Shown here: positions 39,250-48,083 of the stretch, in pieces
Position numbering within the stretch: the first letter of the stretch is position 1
Layout: every line of letters starts with the position of its first letter
NCBI RefSeq assembly: GCF_030362855.1
Contig: NZ_JAUCBP010000001.1
Coordinates: 1 to 64,000 of the forward strand
Origin: Neoalteromonas arenosi
GTDB lineage: Bacteria > Pseudomonadota > Gammaproteobacteria > Enterobacterales > Alteromonadaceae
Direction: 5' to 3'
DNA length: 64,000 bases
Notes under the pieces: model-generated
Databases searched by the model: none
Told to the model about the DNA's origin: nothing
The model's input: the letters and a program-made list of their open reading frames with translations, nothing else
Made by a program: the position numbers and the translations under genes

Positions 39250-39972
39250 ATGGACTTTTCTGACGTTTTGCATTCTCGGCGTAGTATTCGCGCATTTGCC
39301 GATAAACCCGTACCACAAGCTATCATTGATAGTATTTTAACCGACGCAATAGAATCGCCGTCGAGCTCAAACACTCAGCCCTACAAAGTCGCCGTAGCTA
39401 CAGGTAAAACCTGTCAACAACTGGGTCAGGAACTGTTAGAGAAATACCGTAAAATCAACGTTATTCAGCGCCAACCTTTGCCACTCAAGCTGTTTAATGC
39501 AGCCACGAGCAACGCTATGCCTGACGGTGACTACAAGCCGATTTTGGGTAAGTACCCAGGTATATTTCAAGACCGTCGCATGCACACAGGTAAAGGTTTG
39601 TACGAAATCATGGGGATCCAGCGTGGCGATAAGAAAGCGCGTGATGCAGCAATGGCTCGCAACTTCACCTTCTTTGATGCACCCGTTGCAATATTTGTTT
39701 TTATTCACCCCGGTATGAAATTTACCGCCTTAGTTGATGCCGGCATAATGATGCAGTCGCTTATGTTATCAGCAACTGACAAAGGCCTTGGCACATGCCC
39801 ACAAGGCGCGTTGGGTATGTGGCGCTCACCACTTGAAAAACACTTTGATATTCCCAAGGGTTACAACTTGGTGTGTGGCCTAGCACTGGGCTACCCCAAA
39901 GAAGATGAAGAAGTCAATAGTTATCGCCCCAGAAAAATCTCCCTAGACGAGTTACTGATCCCAACCAAATAA
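39250..39972 (+). CDS. Nitroreductase family protein
   Basis: A 240-residue FMN-dependent oxidoreductase. The FMN-binding SRRSIRAFADKPV (about residues 9-21) and SPSSSNTQPY (about 37-46) are typical, with the C-terminal GLGTCPQGAL and LALGYPKED as the rest of the flavin site. The function could be nitro or quinone reduction. It is convergent with pdeM (6 bp apart) and separated by about 85 bp from the solute-binding gene. Confidence 0.85.
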   Translation: MDFSDVLHSRRSIRAFADKPVPQAIIDSILTDAIESPSSSNTQPYKVAVATGKTCQQLGQELLEKYRKINVIQRQPLPLKLFNAATSNAMPDGDYKPILGKYPGIFQDRRMHTGKGLYEIMGIQRGDKKARDAAMARNFTFFDAPVAIFVFIHPGMKFTALVDAGIMMQSLMLSATDKGLGTCPQGALGMWRSPLEKHFDIPKGYNLVCGLALGYPKEDEEVNSYRPRKISLDELLIPTK

Positions 39973-39978
39973 GCGCGC

Positions 39979-40683
39979 TTAAAACGCAAATATTTTGCCT
40001 TGATAGAGCAGATGTTTGCGTGCAGTTTTGTGCTTGAATAGCGATGAAAATGCATCGTCTTCGATGCTTAAACCACCGGTATAAGCACCGAATGATGGCA
40101 TCACTAACTGCTTGGTGTCATGCATAAAACAGCGGCCAGTCATTTGTTGACGGGCCACACGCTTGCGCATTTTGGGGTGGAAGTGCCCGTAAACCTGCGC
40201 TTGCATCTCGTCAATGCTTTCTGGCTCGTGCACAAATACGATATCGTCGATGACAAAACGCGCAGCTTGCTCACCGGGCAACTCATTGGGTAGCTCAGGA
40301 TCGTGGTTACCGAGCACCCAAATCCACTGTGGCACTTGCTGAACCAGAGTGGTTAAGTCTTGTGCTGCTTGCTGAGGAAGTCGGTGCCAAGCGTTGCAGT
40401 CGTGGAAGCTATCCCCCAATGCAATAACGGTTTGGGGTTGATAGTCATCGATCAAGATAGCCAAGGCGTCTAAATTACACAGTGAGTCATATTGGGGCAG
40501 TAAACTTCCTTGCTGCGCGAAAAAGCTACCTTTTTCAAAGTGTAAGTCAGACACAACCATGAGTTTGTGCTTGGGCCAAAGTAGAGCGCCGCGCGCATCA
40601 AATATCCATTGATGTCCCGCAAATTCACTCAGTACTGCGGTTTTCACTTGGATCTTAGCAACTAATAAATCGGGCTTTATCAT
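39979..40683 (-). CDS. pdeM: Ligase-associated DNA damage response endonuclease PdeM
   Basis: A 234-residue calcineurin-like metallophosphoesterase. Metal ligands are visible in VVSDLHFEKGS, IALGDSFHD, VLGNHDPEL and VYGHFHPK. In four-gene repair clusters this enzyme (also MPE) accompanies an Lhr-like helicase, an exonuclease and a ligase; here the helicase is 9 bp upstream on the same strand. The role is DNA-end or cross-link processing, inferred from that context. Confidence 0.85.
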   Translation of the reverse strand: MIKPDLLVAKIQVKTAVLSEFAGHQWIFDARGALLWPKHKLMVVSDLHFEKGSFFAQQGSLLPQYDSLCNLDALAILIDDYQPQTVIALGDSFHDCNAWHRLPQQAAQDLTTLVQQVPQWIWVLGNHDPELPNELPGEQAARFVIDDIVFVHEPESIDEMQAQVYGHFHPKMRKRVARQQMTGRCFMHDTKQLVMPSFGAYTGGLSIEDDAFSSLFKHKTARKHLLYQGKIFAF

Positions 40684-40692
40684 AGTGTGTAG

Positions 40693-43152
40693 TTATTGCT
40701 CAGCTAATAGTGCTCTTACGTCATCCATCATTTGTTCCGCTTCAGCGTAAAGACTAGCTTGTTCGAGTAATGCCTCACGGCCAGCCCCTTTAACAGCTTC
40801 ACTGCGTACATCTAATACAATGGGTATTGCCATGGGTGATACTTTTTCCAAAGCGACAAATTGGGTGCGCCCCACATAGCGGATCAATAAATCGCCTAAA
40901 CGACTGAGATCCAACAGCTCTCGCTCTGCATCTTCGCGAGTTACTTTTAGTAAAATATGGTCAGGGTCGTATTCACGTAAGGTGTCGTAAATTAAATCGG
41001 TTGAAAAGGTGACTTGGCGCATACTTTTTCGCTGGCCGTGGTATTGCTGTTCGATTAAACCACTGACCATTGCAACACGGCGAAAAGAGCGTTTTAGCAT
41101 TGGCGATTCCAACATCCAGTTTTCCAATTCGTCGCCGAGAATGTCCGGGCTAAATAGCTGGTCAATATGTGCGGCAGTAACCGGTTCAACTGAGCAAATC
41201 GACAAACCATAATCGGTGATACTAAAGCTCAGTGGCTTAAGCTTTAGCTTTTCCATCCGGCGCGTAAGCAGCATGCCCAATGTTTGATGGGCCTTGCGGC
41301 CATCAAAAGTATAGAACAGCGTAAACTGCGTTTGGCGATGTGGAAATTGCTCTATCAGTATCGTGTCGCGACTTGGGATATGGGAAAACTGTGCTTGCAG
41401 CGACAACCACTCCTGCACATCAGTCGGTAAACGAGGCCAGTCTTGCGGATTGTCTAATAAGCGCTTTACGCCTTCAGCCAAAAAGGTCGACAATGGCATT
41501 TGCCCGCCCACATAACTAGGGATCTTGGGCTCGCCCGCTTTGCTCGGTCGGGCTTCAAGAAACATATCGCGGATACATTCGAACTGCAGCATTTCGCCGG
41601 CAAACAAGAAAGTATCGCCTTTGACTAATTGCTGGGCGAAGTACTCCTCGACTTCACCGATTACCTTGCCTTGGTGCGCGCGGCGCAGTCGCTTTACTTT
41701 TAATCTCCCCGCCTCAACTATGGTGCCGACATTCTGTCGATGGCGCTGGATAATGCGTTTTGACGCCGGCCGGTAGAGGCCATCTTCACCCAGCTCCAGC
41801 CGCCGGTAGCGCTCATAAGCTTGCAGAGCATAGCCACCGTCTTCGGTGAATTGCCACAAGGCTTTGAACAGTTCCTCTTCCAAGTCAGCATAAGGTGGTG
41901 CGGTGCGTACCATCTTGTATATAGTTTCAGGCCGTGATGCTTGGCTGCACAAACAGTTGACGATAAATTGTGGGATAACGTCGAGCGCGCCACTGTAAAA
42001 AGGCTCACCATCCAGTTGTTGCTCGGCGATAGCCTTGATCGCTGAGTCACATTCCAACGCTTCAAATCGATTGGCTGGCACTAATAAGGCTTCTGATGGC
42101 TCATCCATTCGGTGATTACTGCGACCAATGCGTTGCAGCAGGCGGCTCACGCCTTTGGGGGCACCGACTTGAATTACCAGCTGAATATCGCCCCAGTCAA
42201 TCCCGAGCTCTAATGCCGATGTAGAAACCACGGCACGGATCTTACCCGCCGCCATCAGTGATTCGGTTTTACGACGTTGTTCTTTGGAGAGCGAACCGTG
42301 ATATATCGCAATAGGTAGTGCTTTGTCATTCGCTTCCCACAGAAATTGAAACAGCAATTCCGCTTGAGCGCGTGTATTGACGAATACCAGCGCTGTTTTG
42401 ACCGTTTGGATGGCAGCATAAATCTCAGGCACTGCGTACTTTGCCATAAATCCACCAAAAGGAATTCGGTTTTTACTGTCTAAGATCCGTACGTTTGGCA
42501 ACACATGAGATTTTACCTGTTGAATGGCCACCGGCTGCTCAGTTGGACCTAGCCAGCGCGCCAGTTTATCCGGCTCAGCCACTGTCGCTGACAGACCAAA
42601 GGTTAATAACTGCGGTGAAAGCTGGCGTAACTGTGCGATCGCCAAAGCGGTGAAATCGCCGCGCTTTCCCGCGGCAAATGCGTGAACTTCGTCAACTACA
42701 ATGGTTTTTAACTTGCCAAAAATCCGTTCGGCGTCCGCATAGGACAGCATCAACATCAGCGATTCTGGTGTGGTTAAAAAGATATTCGGTGGTTTCTTGC
42801 GCTGCCTTTGACGTTTGTGACTTGGGGTGTCACCCGTGCGCGTTTCAATCGTAATGTCCAACCCCATTTCTGCAACCGGTTGGAGTAAATTGCGCTCGAT
42901 ATCGTGGGTCAATGCTTTCAACGGTGAGATATATAAGGTATGCATCCCAGATTGCGGATTAGCGCTCAAATCTACCAATGATGGTAACAGACCGCTTAAG
43001 GTTTTACCTGCACCAGTAGGTGCAATTAGTAGTGTCGATTGACGCTGTTCAAACGCGTCCAACATTGCCTGTTGGTATTCGCGCAGCTGCCAGCCACGGC
43101 TATCAAACCATTGTTGAAATTGAGTCGGTAAATTGGGCGATTTTTGCTTCAT
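40693..43152 (-). CDS. Ligase-associated DEXH-box helicase (Lhr core type)
   Basis: A helicase of about 819 aa with RecA domains near 30-430: motif I APTGAGKT, DEVHAFA (DEVH box), LGLSATVAEPD-like motif III and QRIGRSNHR motif VI, then the Lhr-core winged-helix and scaffold part. Bacterial Lhr-core enzymes unwind RNA:DNA or DNA 3'-5' and work with ligase and exonuclease. I use the ATG at 43152; the frame opens five codons earlier at a GTG. It is transcribed with pdeM, opposite to exonuclease and ligase. Confidence 0.88.
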   Translation of the reverse strand: MKQKSPNLPTQFQQWFDSRGWQLREYQQAMLDAFEQRQSTLLIAPTGAGKTLSGLLPSLVDLSANPQSGMHTLYISPLKALTHDIERNLLQPVAEMGLDITIETRTGDTPSHKRQRQRKKPPNIFLTTPESLMLMLSYADAERIFGKLKTIVVDEVHAFAAGKRGDFTALAIAQLRQLSPQLLTFGLSATVAEPDKLARWLGPTEQPVAIQQVKSHVLPNVRILDSKNRIPFGGFMAKYAVPEIYAAIQTVKTALVFVNTRAQAELLFQFLWEANDKALPIAIYHGSLSKEQRRKTESLMAAGKIRAVVSTSALELGIDWGDIQLVIQVGAPKGVSRLLQRIGRSNHRMDEPSEALLVPANRFEALECDSAIKAIAEQQLDGEPFYSGALDVIPQFIVNCLCSQASRPETIYKMVRTAPPYADLEEELFKALWQFTEDGGYALQAYERYRRLELGEDGLYRPASKRIIQRHRQNVGTIVEAGRLKVKRLRRAHQGKVIGEVEEYFAQQLVKGDTFLFAGEMLQFECIRDMFLEARPSKAGEPKIPSYVGGQMPLSTFLAEGVKRLLDNPQDWPRLPTDVQEWLSLQAQFSHIPSRDTILIEQFPHRQTQFTLFYTFDGRKAHQTLGMLLTRRMEKLKLKPLSFSITDYGLSICSVEPVTAAHIDQLFSPDILGDELENWMLESPMLKRSFRRVAMVSGLIEQQYHGQRKSMRQVTFSTDLIYDTLREYDPDHILLKVTREDAERELLDLSRLGDLLIRYVGRTQFVALEKVSPMAIPIVLDVRSEAVKGAGREALLEQASLYAEAEQMMDDVRALLAEQ

Positions 43153-43187
43153 CTGACAAAAACGCACTTACCAGACAGTCGGATCAA

Positions 43188-43688
43188 CTACTTAAGCGCT
43201 TTTTCCCAAAACATTGCATGGCCTGAATTATCATCCAGGGCATAACCTGAAAAGCCAAATTTTTCGTAGGCATTTTGCGCGCGCTTATTGCCTTCCAAAA
43301 CTTCGAGCGTAATTTTGCAACAGCCGTGTTGGCGAGCAAACGACTCTATCGCCTGCAATAATTGTTGCCCGACGTGTTGTCCACGTAGGCCGTCAGCGAC
43401 GTAGCAATCGTGAATATTCAACAAGGGACGCGCTTTAAACGTCGAGAAGCCCATAAAACAGTTAGCGAGCGCTACCGGTTTCTTTTGACCATCACCTTCG
43501 CATTGATAGCCAATAAACGAATAAGCGTAAGGTAAAACGCGCAGGCGCTCAATTAATCGTTGCTTCACCTCTTGGTCAAGCCCTTGATTGCCCCCCATAG
43601 GGTCAGACGCGTAGGCGTCTAGTAACATGACAACATCATTGGCGTGGATAGGATTATTGTAATCGGCAAGACAAAATTCGATGGTCAT
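43188..43688 (-). CDS. GNAT family N-acetyltransferase
   Basis: A 166-residue acetyltransferase: loop CYVADGLRGQHVGQQLLQAIES (acetyl-CoA site near residues 91-112; quoted in part) and EGNKRAQNAYEKFGF. I start at the ATG 43688 because the upstream frame to 43868 overlaps the exonuclease gene on the opposite strand. It sits inside the ligase-associated repair cluster, upstream of the helicase; whether it belongs to the repair system is unknown. Confidence 0.8.
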   Translation of the reverse strand: MTIEFCLADYNNPIHANDVVMLLDAYASDPMGGNQGLDQEVKQRLIERLRVLPYAYSFIGYQCEGDGQKKPVALANCFMGFSTFKARPLLNIHDCYVADGLRGQHVGQQLLQAIESFARQHGCCKITLEVLEGNKRAQNAYEKFGFSGYALDDNSGHAMFWEKALK

Positions 43689-43820
43689 AGCGCAGGTCTT
43701 ATTAAAACTAAAAGTGCAATATGCCATAACTATCCTTGATTTCGAACCCACAATTAACGAGTGCATCCAAAAGTGGGTTGTAGTCGTAGCAGAGATAATC
43801 TTTTGCAATTTATAAGTAGC

Positions 43821-44861
43821 GTGCTGAACACCCAACATCCTCGCGATTGGATTGAAACGCGTCCGCAAGGCCTATATTGCCGACCTGCGGGCTGTTTTAT
43901 TGATCCACACAAACCCGTTGCGCGTGCAATTATCACCCATGGTCACGCCGACCATGCGCGGCCGGGTAATCAATGGGTTGTTGCCACACCGGCGACGTTG
44001 GATATTATGCAGCTACGCTACGCTGAACAAGCCTGGCAAGACCACGTCGCGTTAGCGTACGCCCAGCCACTGTGTTTAAACCCTGAGGCGGTAGAGGCAG
44101 AGCAAGTTACGCTAACTTTTCAACCCGCAGGGCATATTCTTGGCTCTGCACAAGCCCTGCTCGAATACGCCGGCAGTCGGCTGGTGATCTCCGGTGATTA
44201 CAAGCGCCGCCACGACCCAACCTGTGAAGCTTTCGAGGTAACGCCTTGCGATGTTTTTATCACTGAAGCCACCTTCGGTCTGCCGGTGTTTAAACACCCT
44301 CCAATTGATCAAGAAATCGAAAAATTGCTCGAGTCCATGCGGGTATTCCCCGATCGCTGCCACTTAGTCGGCGTTTATGCGTTAGGTAAATGTCAGCGCG
44401 TGATTCTAGCGCTGCGCGAGCTAGGTTATGACGAGCCCATTTTCATGCATGGTGCGTTAATAAAGATGTGTGAGCTGTATCAATCCCATGGTATCGAGCT
44501 TGGGTCATTAATAGCAGTCAATGATGTGAAAGATAAACGTTCACTGGCAGGCAAAATTGTGCTTGCACCGCCGTCAGCGCTAAATGATCGCTGGAGCCGC
44601 AAATTACCGAATGTGCGCACCGCGATGGCGTCAGGCTGGATGCAGATACGAGCCCGCAGTAAGCAGCGCAACGCTGAGTTGCCCTTGGTGATATCAGACC
44701 ATTGTGATTGGCCTGAATTGCTGCAAACCCTCACCGACGTTAACGCACCGGACGTATGGGTTACTCACGGACGTGAAGAAGCACTGGTCTATCAAGCGAC
44801 GAATATGGGCTTTCGGGCACAAGCTCTGTCGCTACTTGGTTACGAAGAGGAAGACGACTAG
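43821..44861 (+). CDS. Ligase-associated DNA damage response exonuclease (beta-CASP metallo-beta-lactamase)
   Basis: A metallo-beta-lactamase-fold nuclease of about 346 aa. The zinc motif is ITHGHADHARPG (HxHxDH), and ISGDYKRRHDP, LVGVYALGKCQR and VISDHCDWPE supply the rest of the beta-CASP domain. The frame opens at GTG 43761; a GTG at 43821 (VLNTQHPRDW) is the likelier start by comparison with other members, though the ribosome site is weak. Its stop overlaps the ligase GTG by 1 nt, so translation is coupled. Confidence 0.85.
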   Translation: MLNTQHPRDWIETRPQGLYCRPAGCFIDPHKPVARAIITHGHADHARPGNQWVVATPATLDIMQLRYAEQAWQDHVALAYAQPLCLNPEAVEAEQVTLTFQPAGHILGSAQALLEYAGSRLVISGDYKRRHDPTCEAFEVTPCDVFITEATFGLPVFKHPPIDQEIEKLLESMRVFPDRCHLVGVYALGKCQRVILALRELGYDEPIFMHGALIKMCELYQSHGIELGSLIAVNDVKDKRSLAGKIVLAPPSALNDRWSRKLPNVRTAMASGWMQIRARSKQRNAELPLVISDHCDWPELLQTLTDVNAPDVWVTHGREEALVYQATNMGFRAQALSLLGYEEEDD

Positions 44862-46465
44862 TGGAAGCCTTCGCCAAGTTACTGGAGCTGCTGTACTTTA
44901 CCAATAGTAAGTTGACTAAAACTGCCGTTATTCACGATTATTTGCGCAATACGCCTGATCCCGATCGTGGCTGGGCGATTGCAGCCATTGCTGGCACCCT
45001 CAAGTTTGATATGTTCAAGCGCGCTCTGATTAAGAAGCTTATTTTGGAACGCGTTGATGAAACACTGTTCGCACTGAGTTACGACTACGTGGGTGAAATG
45101 AGTGAAACGGTCGCCCATTTATGGCCGAATAGTGCCGACAAAACAGCGATTCAATTACCTTCTCTAAGCGAGGTTGTAGAACATTTTCAACAGGCTAAAA
45201 AAGCCGATGTTGAACACTACTTAGTTGAGCTCCTTGATAACATGACGCCGGCCCAGCGCTGGGCTTTGGTTAAGCTCGGCACCCGCGGGTTGCGCGTCGG
45301 AGTTTCTGCGCGCTTGCTGAAGCGAATCCTCGCGGAATATGGCAATACCAATATAGATGAAATCGAAGCACTTTGGCATGGGTTAGAGCCGCCGTATCTT
45401 GACCTTCTGGGCTGGCTTGAGGGTAAAGAAGAAAAACCGGATGTCAGCCAACGAGTTACCTTCAATCCCGTCATGCTTGCCCATCCCCTGGATGAAGAAA
45501 AGCTGCAAGGCCATCAAGCAGACTATATCAATCTGTGTGACTGGCAAACAGAGTGGAAATACGACGGCATTCGCGTGCAGTTAGTCAGTACACCCAATGG
45601 TAAAGCGCTGTTTAGTCGCACCGGTGACGACATTAGCCATAGCTTTCCGGATCTCCTGGCAAAAATCGATTTTGAAGCGGTCTTAGATGGTGAATTGCTG
45701 GTGATCCGCGACGGTCAGATTGGTAGTTTTAATCAGCTCCAGCAACGCCTCAACAAGAAGAAGCCCTCCAAGAAACTACAGGCCGAGACACCGGTTGGCA
45801 TAGTGGTCTATGATGCGCTGAACATAAATGGGGAATCTGTGACAGCGCAACCATTGCAACAACGCCGCGCGCTTTTAGAGCAGTGGTATGCCGACCTTAA
45901 CGTCGAAAGCTTGTTACTTTCCAGCGTATTGTCCCCAACCGATATTGCTGACTTAACTGCGCTGCGCCAGCAAGCGACCGATACACAACACAATGCAGTT
46001 GAAGGATTAATGCTCAAGCGCTTGGATTCAACTTACGTATCAGGTAGGCCTGCCAATCAGTGGCTGAAATGGAAGCGCGATCCTATGCAGTTGGACGCTG
46101 TGATGATGTATGCCCAGCGCGGCAGCGGGAAACGCTCATCATTTTACTCAGACTATACATTTGGCGTGTGGGATGATGGTCAGCTTGTACCGATTGGCAA
46201 GGCATACTCGGGGTTTACCGATGCGGAACTGAAGGAGCTCGACCGCTGGGTAAGGCGCAATACCATTGCCCGTTTTGGTCCAGTCAAAGAAGTAAAAAAG
46301 GCGCTAGTGTTAGAAGTTGCATTTGACTCCGCCCACCATTCAAATCGCCATAAATCTGGTATTGCATTGCGTTTCCCGCGGATCCACAGGATCCGCTGGG
46401 ATAAACCGGCTAACGAGGCTGATATTTTAGCAACAGTGAAAAAACTAATTCCAGATCAAGCGTGA
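44861..46465 (+). CDS. ATP-dependent DNA ligase (cisplatin-response type)
   Basis: A 534-residue DNA ligase. The adenylylated lysine is K233 in WKYDGIRVQ (motif I); further motifs are FSRTGDDISHSFPDLL (Ia/III), LDGELLVI, VEGLMLKRLDSTY (IV) and WLKWKRDP (V). The N-terminal about 180 residues form a DNA-binding domain as in replicative-like ligases. The start is GTG overlapping the exonuclease stop. It seals nicks in the four-gene repair set. The 3' end overlaps the GST gene by 10 bp. Confidence 0.93.
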   Translation: MEAFAKLLELLYFTNSKLTKTAVIHDYLRNTPDPDRGWAIAAIAGTLKFDMFKRALIKKLILERVDETLFALSYDYVGEMSETVAHLWPNSADKTAIQLPSLSEVVEHFQQAKKADVEHYLVELLDNMTPAQRWALVKLGTRGLRVGVSARLLKRILAEYGNTNIDEIEALWHGLEPPYLDLLGWLEGKEEKPDVSQRVTFNPVMLAHPLDEEKLQGHQADYINLCDWQTEWKYDGIRVQLVSTPNGKALFSRTGDDISHSFPDLLAKIDFEAVLDGELLVIRDGQIGSFNQLQQRLNKKKPSKKLQAETPVGIVVYDALNINGESVTAQPLQQRRALLEQWYADLNVESLLLSSVLSPTDIADLTALRQQATDTQHNAVEGLMLKRLDSTYVSGRPANQWLKWKRDPMQLDAVMMYAQRGSGKRSSFYSDYTFGVWDDGQLVPIGKAYSGFTDAELKELDRWVRRNTIARFGPVKEVKKALVLEVAFDSAHHSNRHKSGIALRFPRIHRIRWDKPANEADILATVKKLIPDQA

Positions 46466-47064
46466 GCACTCGGCCGGGTGCTAACAGCCTCATACCAACG
46501 CTTTAAGTTAGTTTGTTCGTCTTGCATACGCACATCAATAACACGAGCAAAGTCGATAGCACAAAGTGCAGTGATATCCGGCAAGGTAAACGTGTCACCT
46601 GCGATAAACTCGGTTTCGCCTAAGCGGCGGTCTAACAAACGCAGAAACTTAGTGGCGTTTTTACCTGCTTCAACGCCAAACTCAGGGACCGGCGTCATGC
46701 GATCTTTGAAATAACCGGTGGAATGCTGAAAACACAAACCAACTTGCATGAACAAACCGAATTCAACTTGTCTTGCCCATTGCATGACTATGCCTTTTTC
46801 CACCGCTCCAGTTCCCATTAATGGCGGCTCTGGGTGCAAGGTTTCAAAGTAGGTACAAATAGCATCTGATTCACTGATACAAGTGCCATCATCGAGTTCC
46901 AACACCGGAATTTTGCCCAGCGGATTTTTTGCCCGCATCTCTTTTGATAAATTCTCACCCGCTTGCAAATCAATTTGCTTGGTAGGCACCTCAATGCCCT
47001 TTTCGGCGAGGAAAATTCTTACTCGACGTGGCGTTGGCGCAGTTTTCGTATCGTACAGCAACAT
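46456..47064 (-). CDS. Glutathione S-transferase family protein
   Basis: A 202-residue GST with thioredoxin-like N-terminus (MLLYDTKTAPTPRRVRIFLA), GKIPVLEL and the ESDAIC segment for glutathione binding, and a helical C-terminal domain with TFTLPDITAL. The Ser/Thr/Tyr near the start needed for catalysis cannot be assigned by eye. It is convergent with the ligase (10-bp overlap) and is the second GST in the window; the first is at 15947-16576. Confidence 0.85.
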   Translation of the reverse strand: MLLYDTKTAPTPRRVRIFLAEKGIEVPTKQIDLQAGENLSKEMRAKNPLGKIPVLELDDGTCISESDAICTYFETLHPEPPLMGTGAVEKGIVMQWARQVEFGLFMQVGLCFQHSTGYFKDRMTPVPEFGVEAGKNATKFLRLLDRRLGETEFIAGDTFTLPDITALCAIDFARVIDVRMQDEQTNLKRWYEAVSTRPSAHA

Positions 47065-47134
47065 AATTAAAGCCTCTTGGTAATTGCAATTATTAGCCTA
47101 TAAAGCAGCGGCTTAAAAAACCAATTATGAACAC

Positions 47135-47165
47135 TAGGGCGTGTTGATCTTTGCGGCACGCCCTA
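47135..47165 (+). repeat. Small hairpin TAGGGCGTG...CACGCCCTA
   Basis: A perfect 9-bp inverted repeat (47135-47143 and 47157-47165) with a 13-nt loop beginning TTGATCTTT. It lies in the gap between the GST and the thioredoxin-like gene. The arm plus loop GGGCGTGTTGATC looks like ends of some insertion sequences, but no transposase or second end is present, so a remnant or a plain hairpin remains open. Confidence 0.4.
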
Positions 47166-47229
47166 ATATCCGTTTATAAGTAAACGGTGTTAAGCTAACA
47201 AGATTAGTTCAATAAGGAAATCTACACCA

Positions 47230-48021
47230 ATGCAATTCAAGCACTTAGCCTTGCTCGTCCTGCTGTTCATTGGCACCTCAATCAGCGCTTGTGCCGTTGA
47301 TAATAAAACAGCCGTTTTACCTCAGTACGAATACCAATACAGCGACGAACTCGCAGACACAGTGACACAAACTACTGAGCGAGCGATTGCGAATGACAAA
47401 CTGTTGTTACTCGTATTAGGTGCCCATTGGTGTCATGACAGTCGGGGACTAGCAAGCTCAATGTCGACCCCCGAGGTGAATGAAGTTGTCCAAACTCGCT
47501 TTGAAACCTTGTTTATTGATGTGGCGTACTATCGCGATGTGCGTTGGTTGACTGAGCAATACCGCTATCCCGGTTATTTTGCCACGCCGAGTGTGATGGT
47601 GATTGATCCGAAGACGAATCAACTACTCAACATGCAAACTATGCCGATGTGGAATACCGCACACGACGTTGCCGTAGAGGATGTTGAAGCGTACTTCGCT
47701 ACTATCGGCGATAATCCTGTTAATGCGCAGCGCGATGCTAAAAAGGACCACTTGTACCAGCAAGTGGAAGCTTTTGCTAAACGCGAAACTGATCGTTTAT
47801 TTGCCGCATTTCGGATCATTGGTCCGTTGATGCAGCAAGCTATTGAAGACGAACTTGAAGACGAGACATATTTAGTCGAAGTCGCCGAAGCTGCCTATGA
47901 CTTTAGGATGCAGCTGCAAAAAGATATTCATGCACTTTATGCGCAAGTCGATCAGAATGACGAAGATGTTGAATTAAGCTTTCCACAATACCCTGCAATG
48001 GTGTGGGAATCGGCAGATTAG
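47230..48021 (+). CDS. Thioredoxin-like lipoprotein (thioredoxin-7 type)
   Basis: A 263-residue lipoprotein with lipobox SISAC (Cys21). A thioredoxin-like domain at about 50-150 contains GAHWCHDSRG, where only the first Cys (68) of the CxxC is present (WCHDS), suggesting reduction or chaperone function other than dithiol exchange. The remaining about 100 residues are helical and acidic. It is followed by the bidirectional terminator at 48036-48067, and convergent with the subtilase. Function unknown. Confidence 0.65.
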   Translation: MQFKHLALLVLLFIGTSISACAVDNKTAVLPQYEYQYSDELADTVTQTTERAIANDKLLLLVLGAHWCHDSRGLASSMSTPEVNEVVQTRFETLFIDVAYYRDVRWLTEQYRYPGYFATPSVMVIDPKTNQLLNMQTMPMWNTAHDVAVEDVEAYFATIGDNPVNAQRDAKKDHLYQQVEAFAKRETDRLFAAFRIIGPLMQQAIEDELEDETYLVEVAEAAYDFRMQLQKDIHALYAQVDQNDEDVELSFPQYPAMVWESAD

Positions 48022-48035
48022 TCCGTTTTCTGGGC

Positions 48036-48067
48036 AAAAAAAAGCGAGCTTAAGAGCTCGCTTTTTT
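48036..48067. terminator. Bidirectional Rho-independent terminator
   Basis: GCGAGCT (48044-48050) pairs with AGCTCGC (48055-48061) around TAAG, flanked by an A-run on the left and T6 on the right, so it stops transcripts from the thioredoxin-like gene (plus) and the subtilase (minus). Confidence 0.85.
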
Positions 48068-48083
48068 GTTCATTCTGGCTAGT

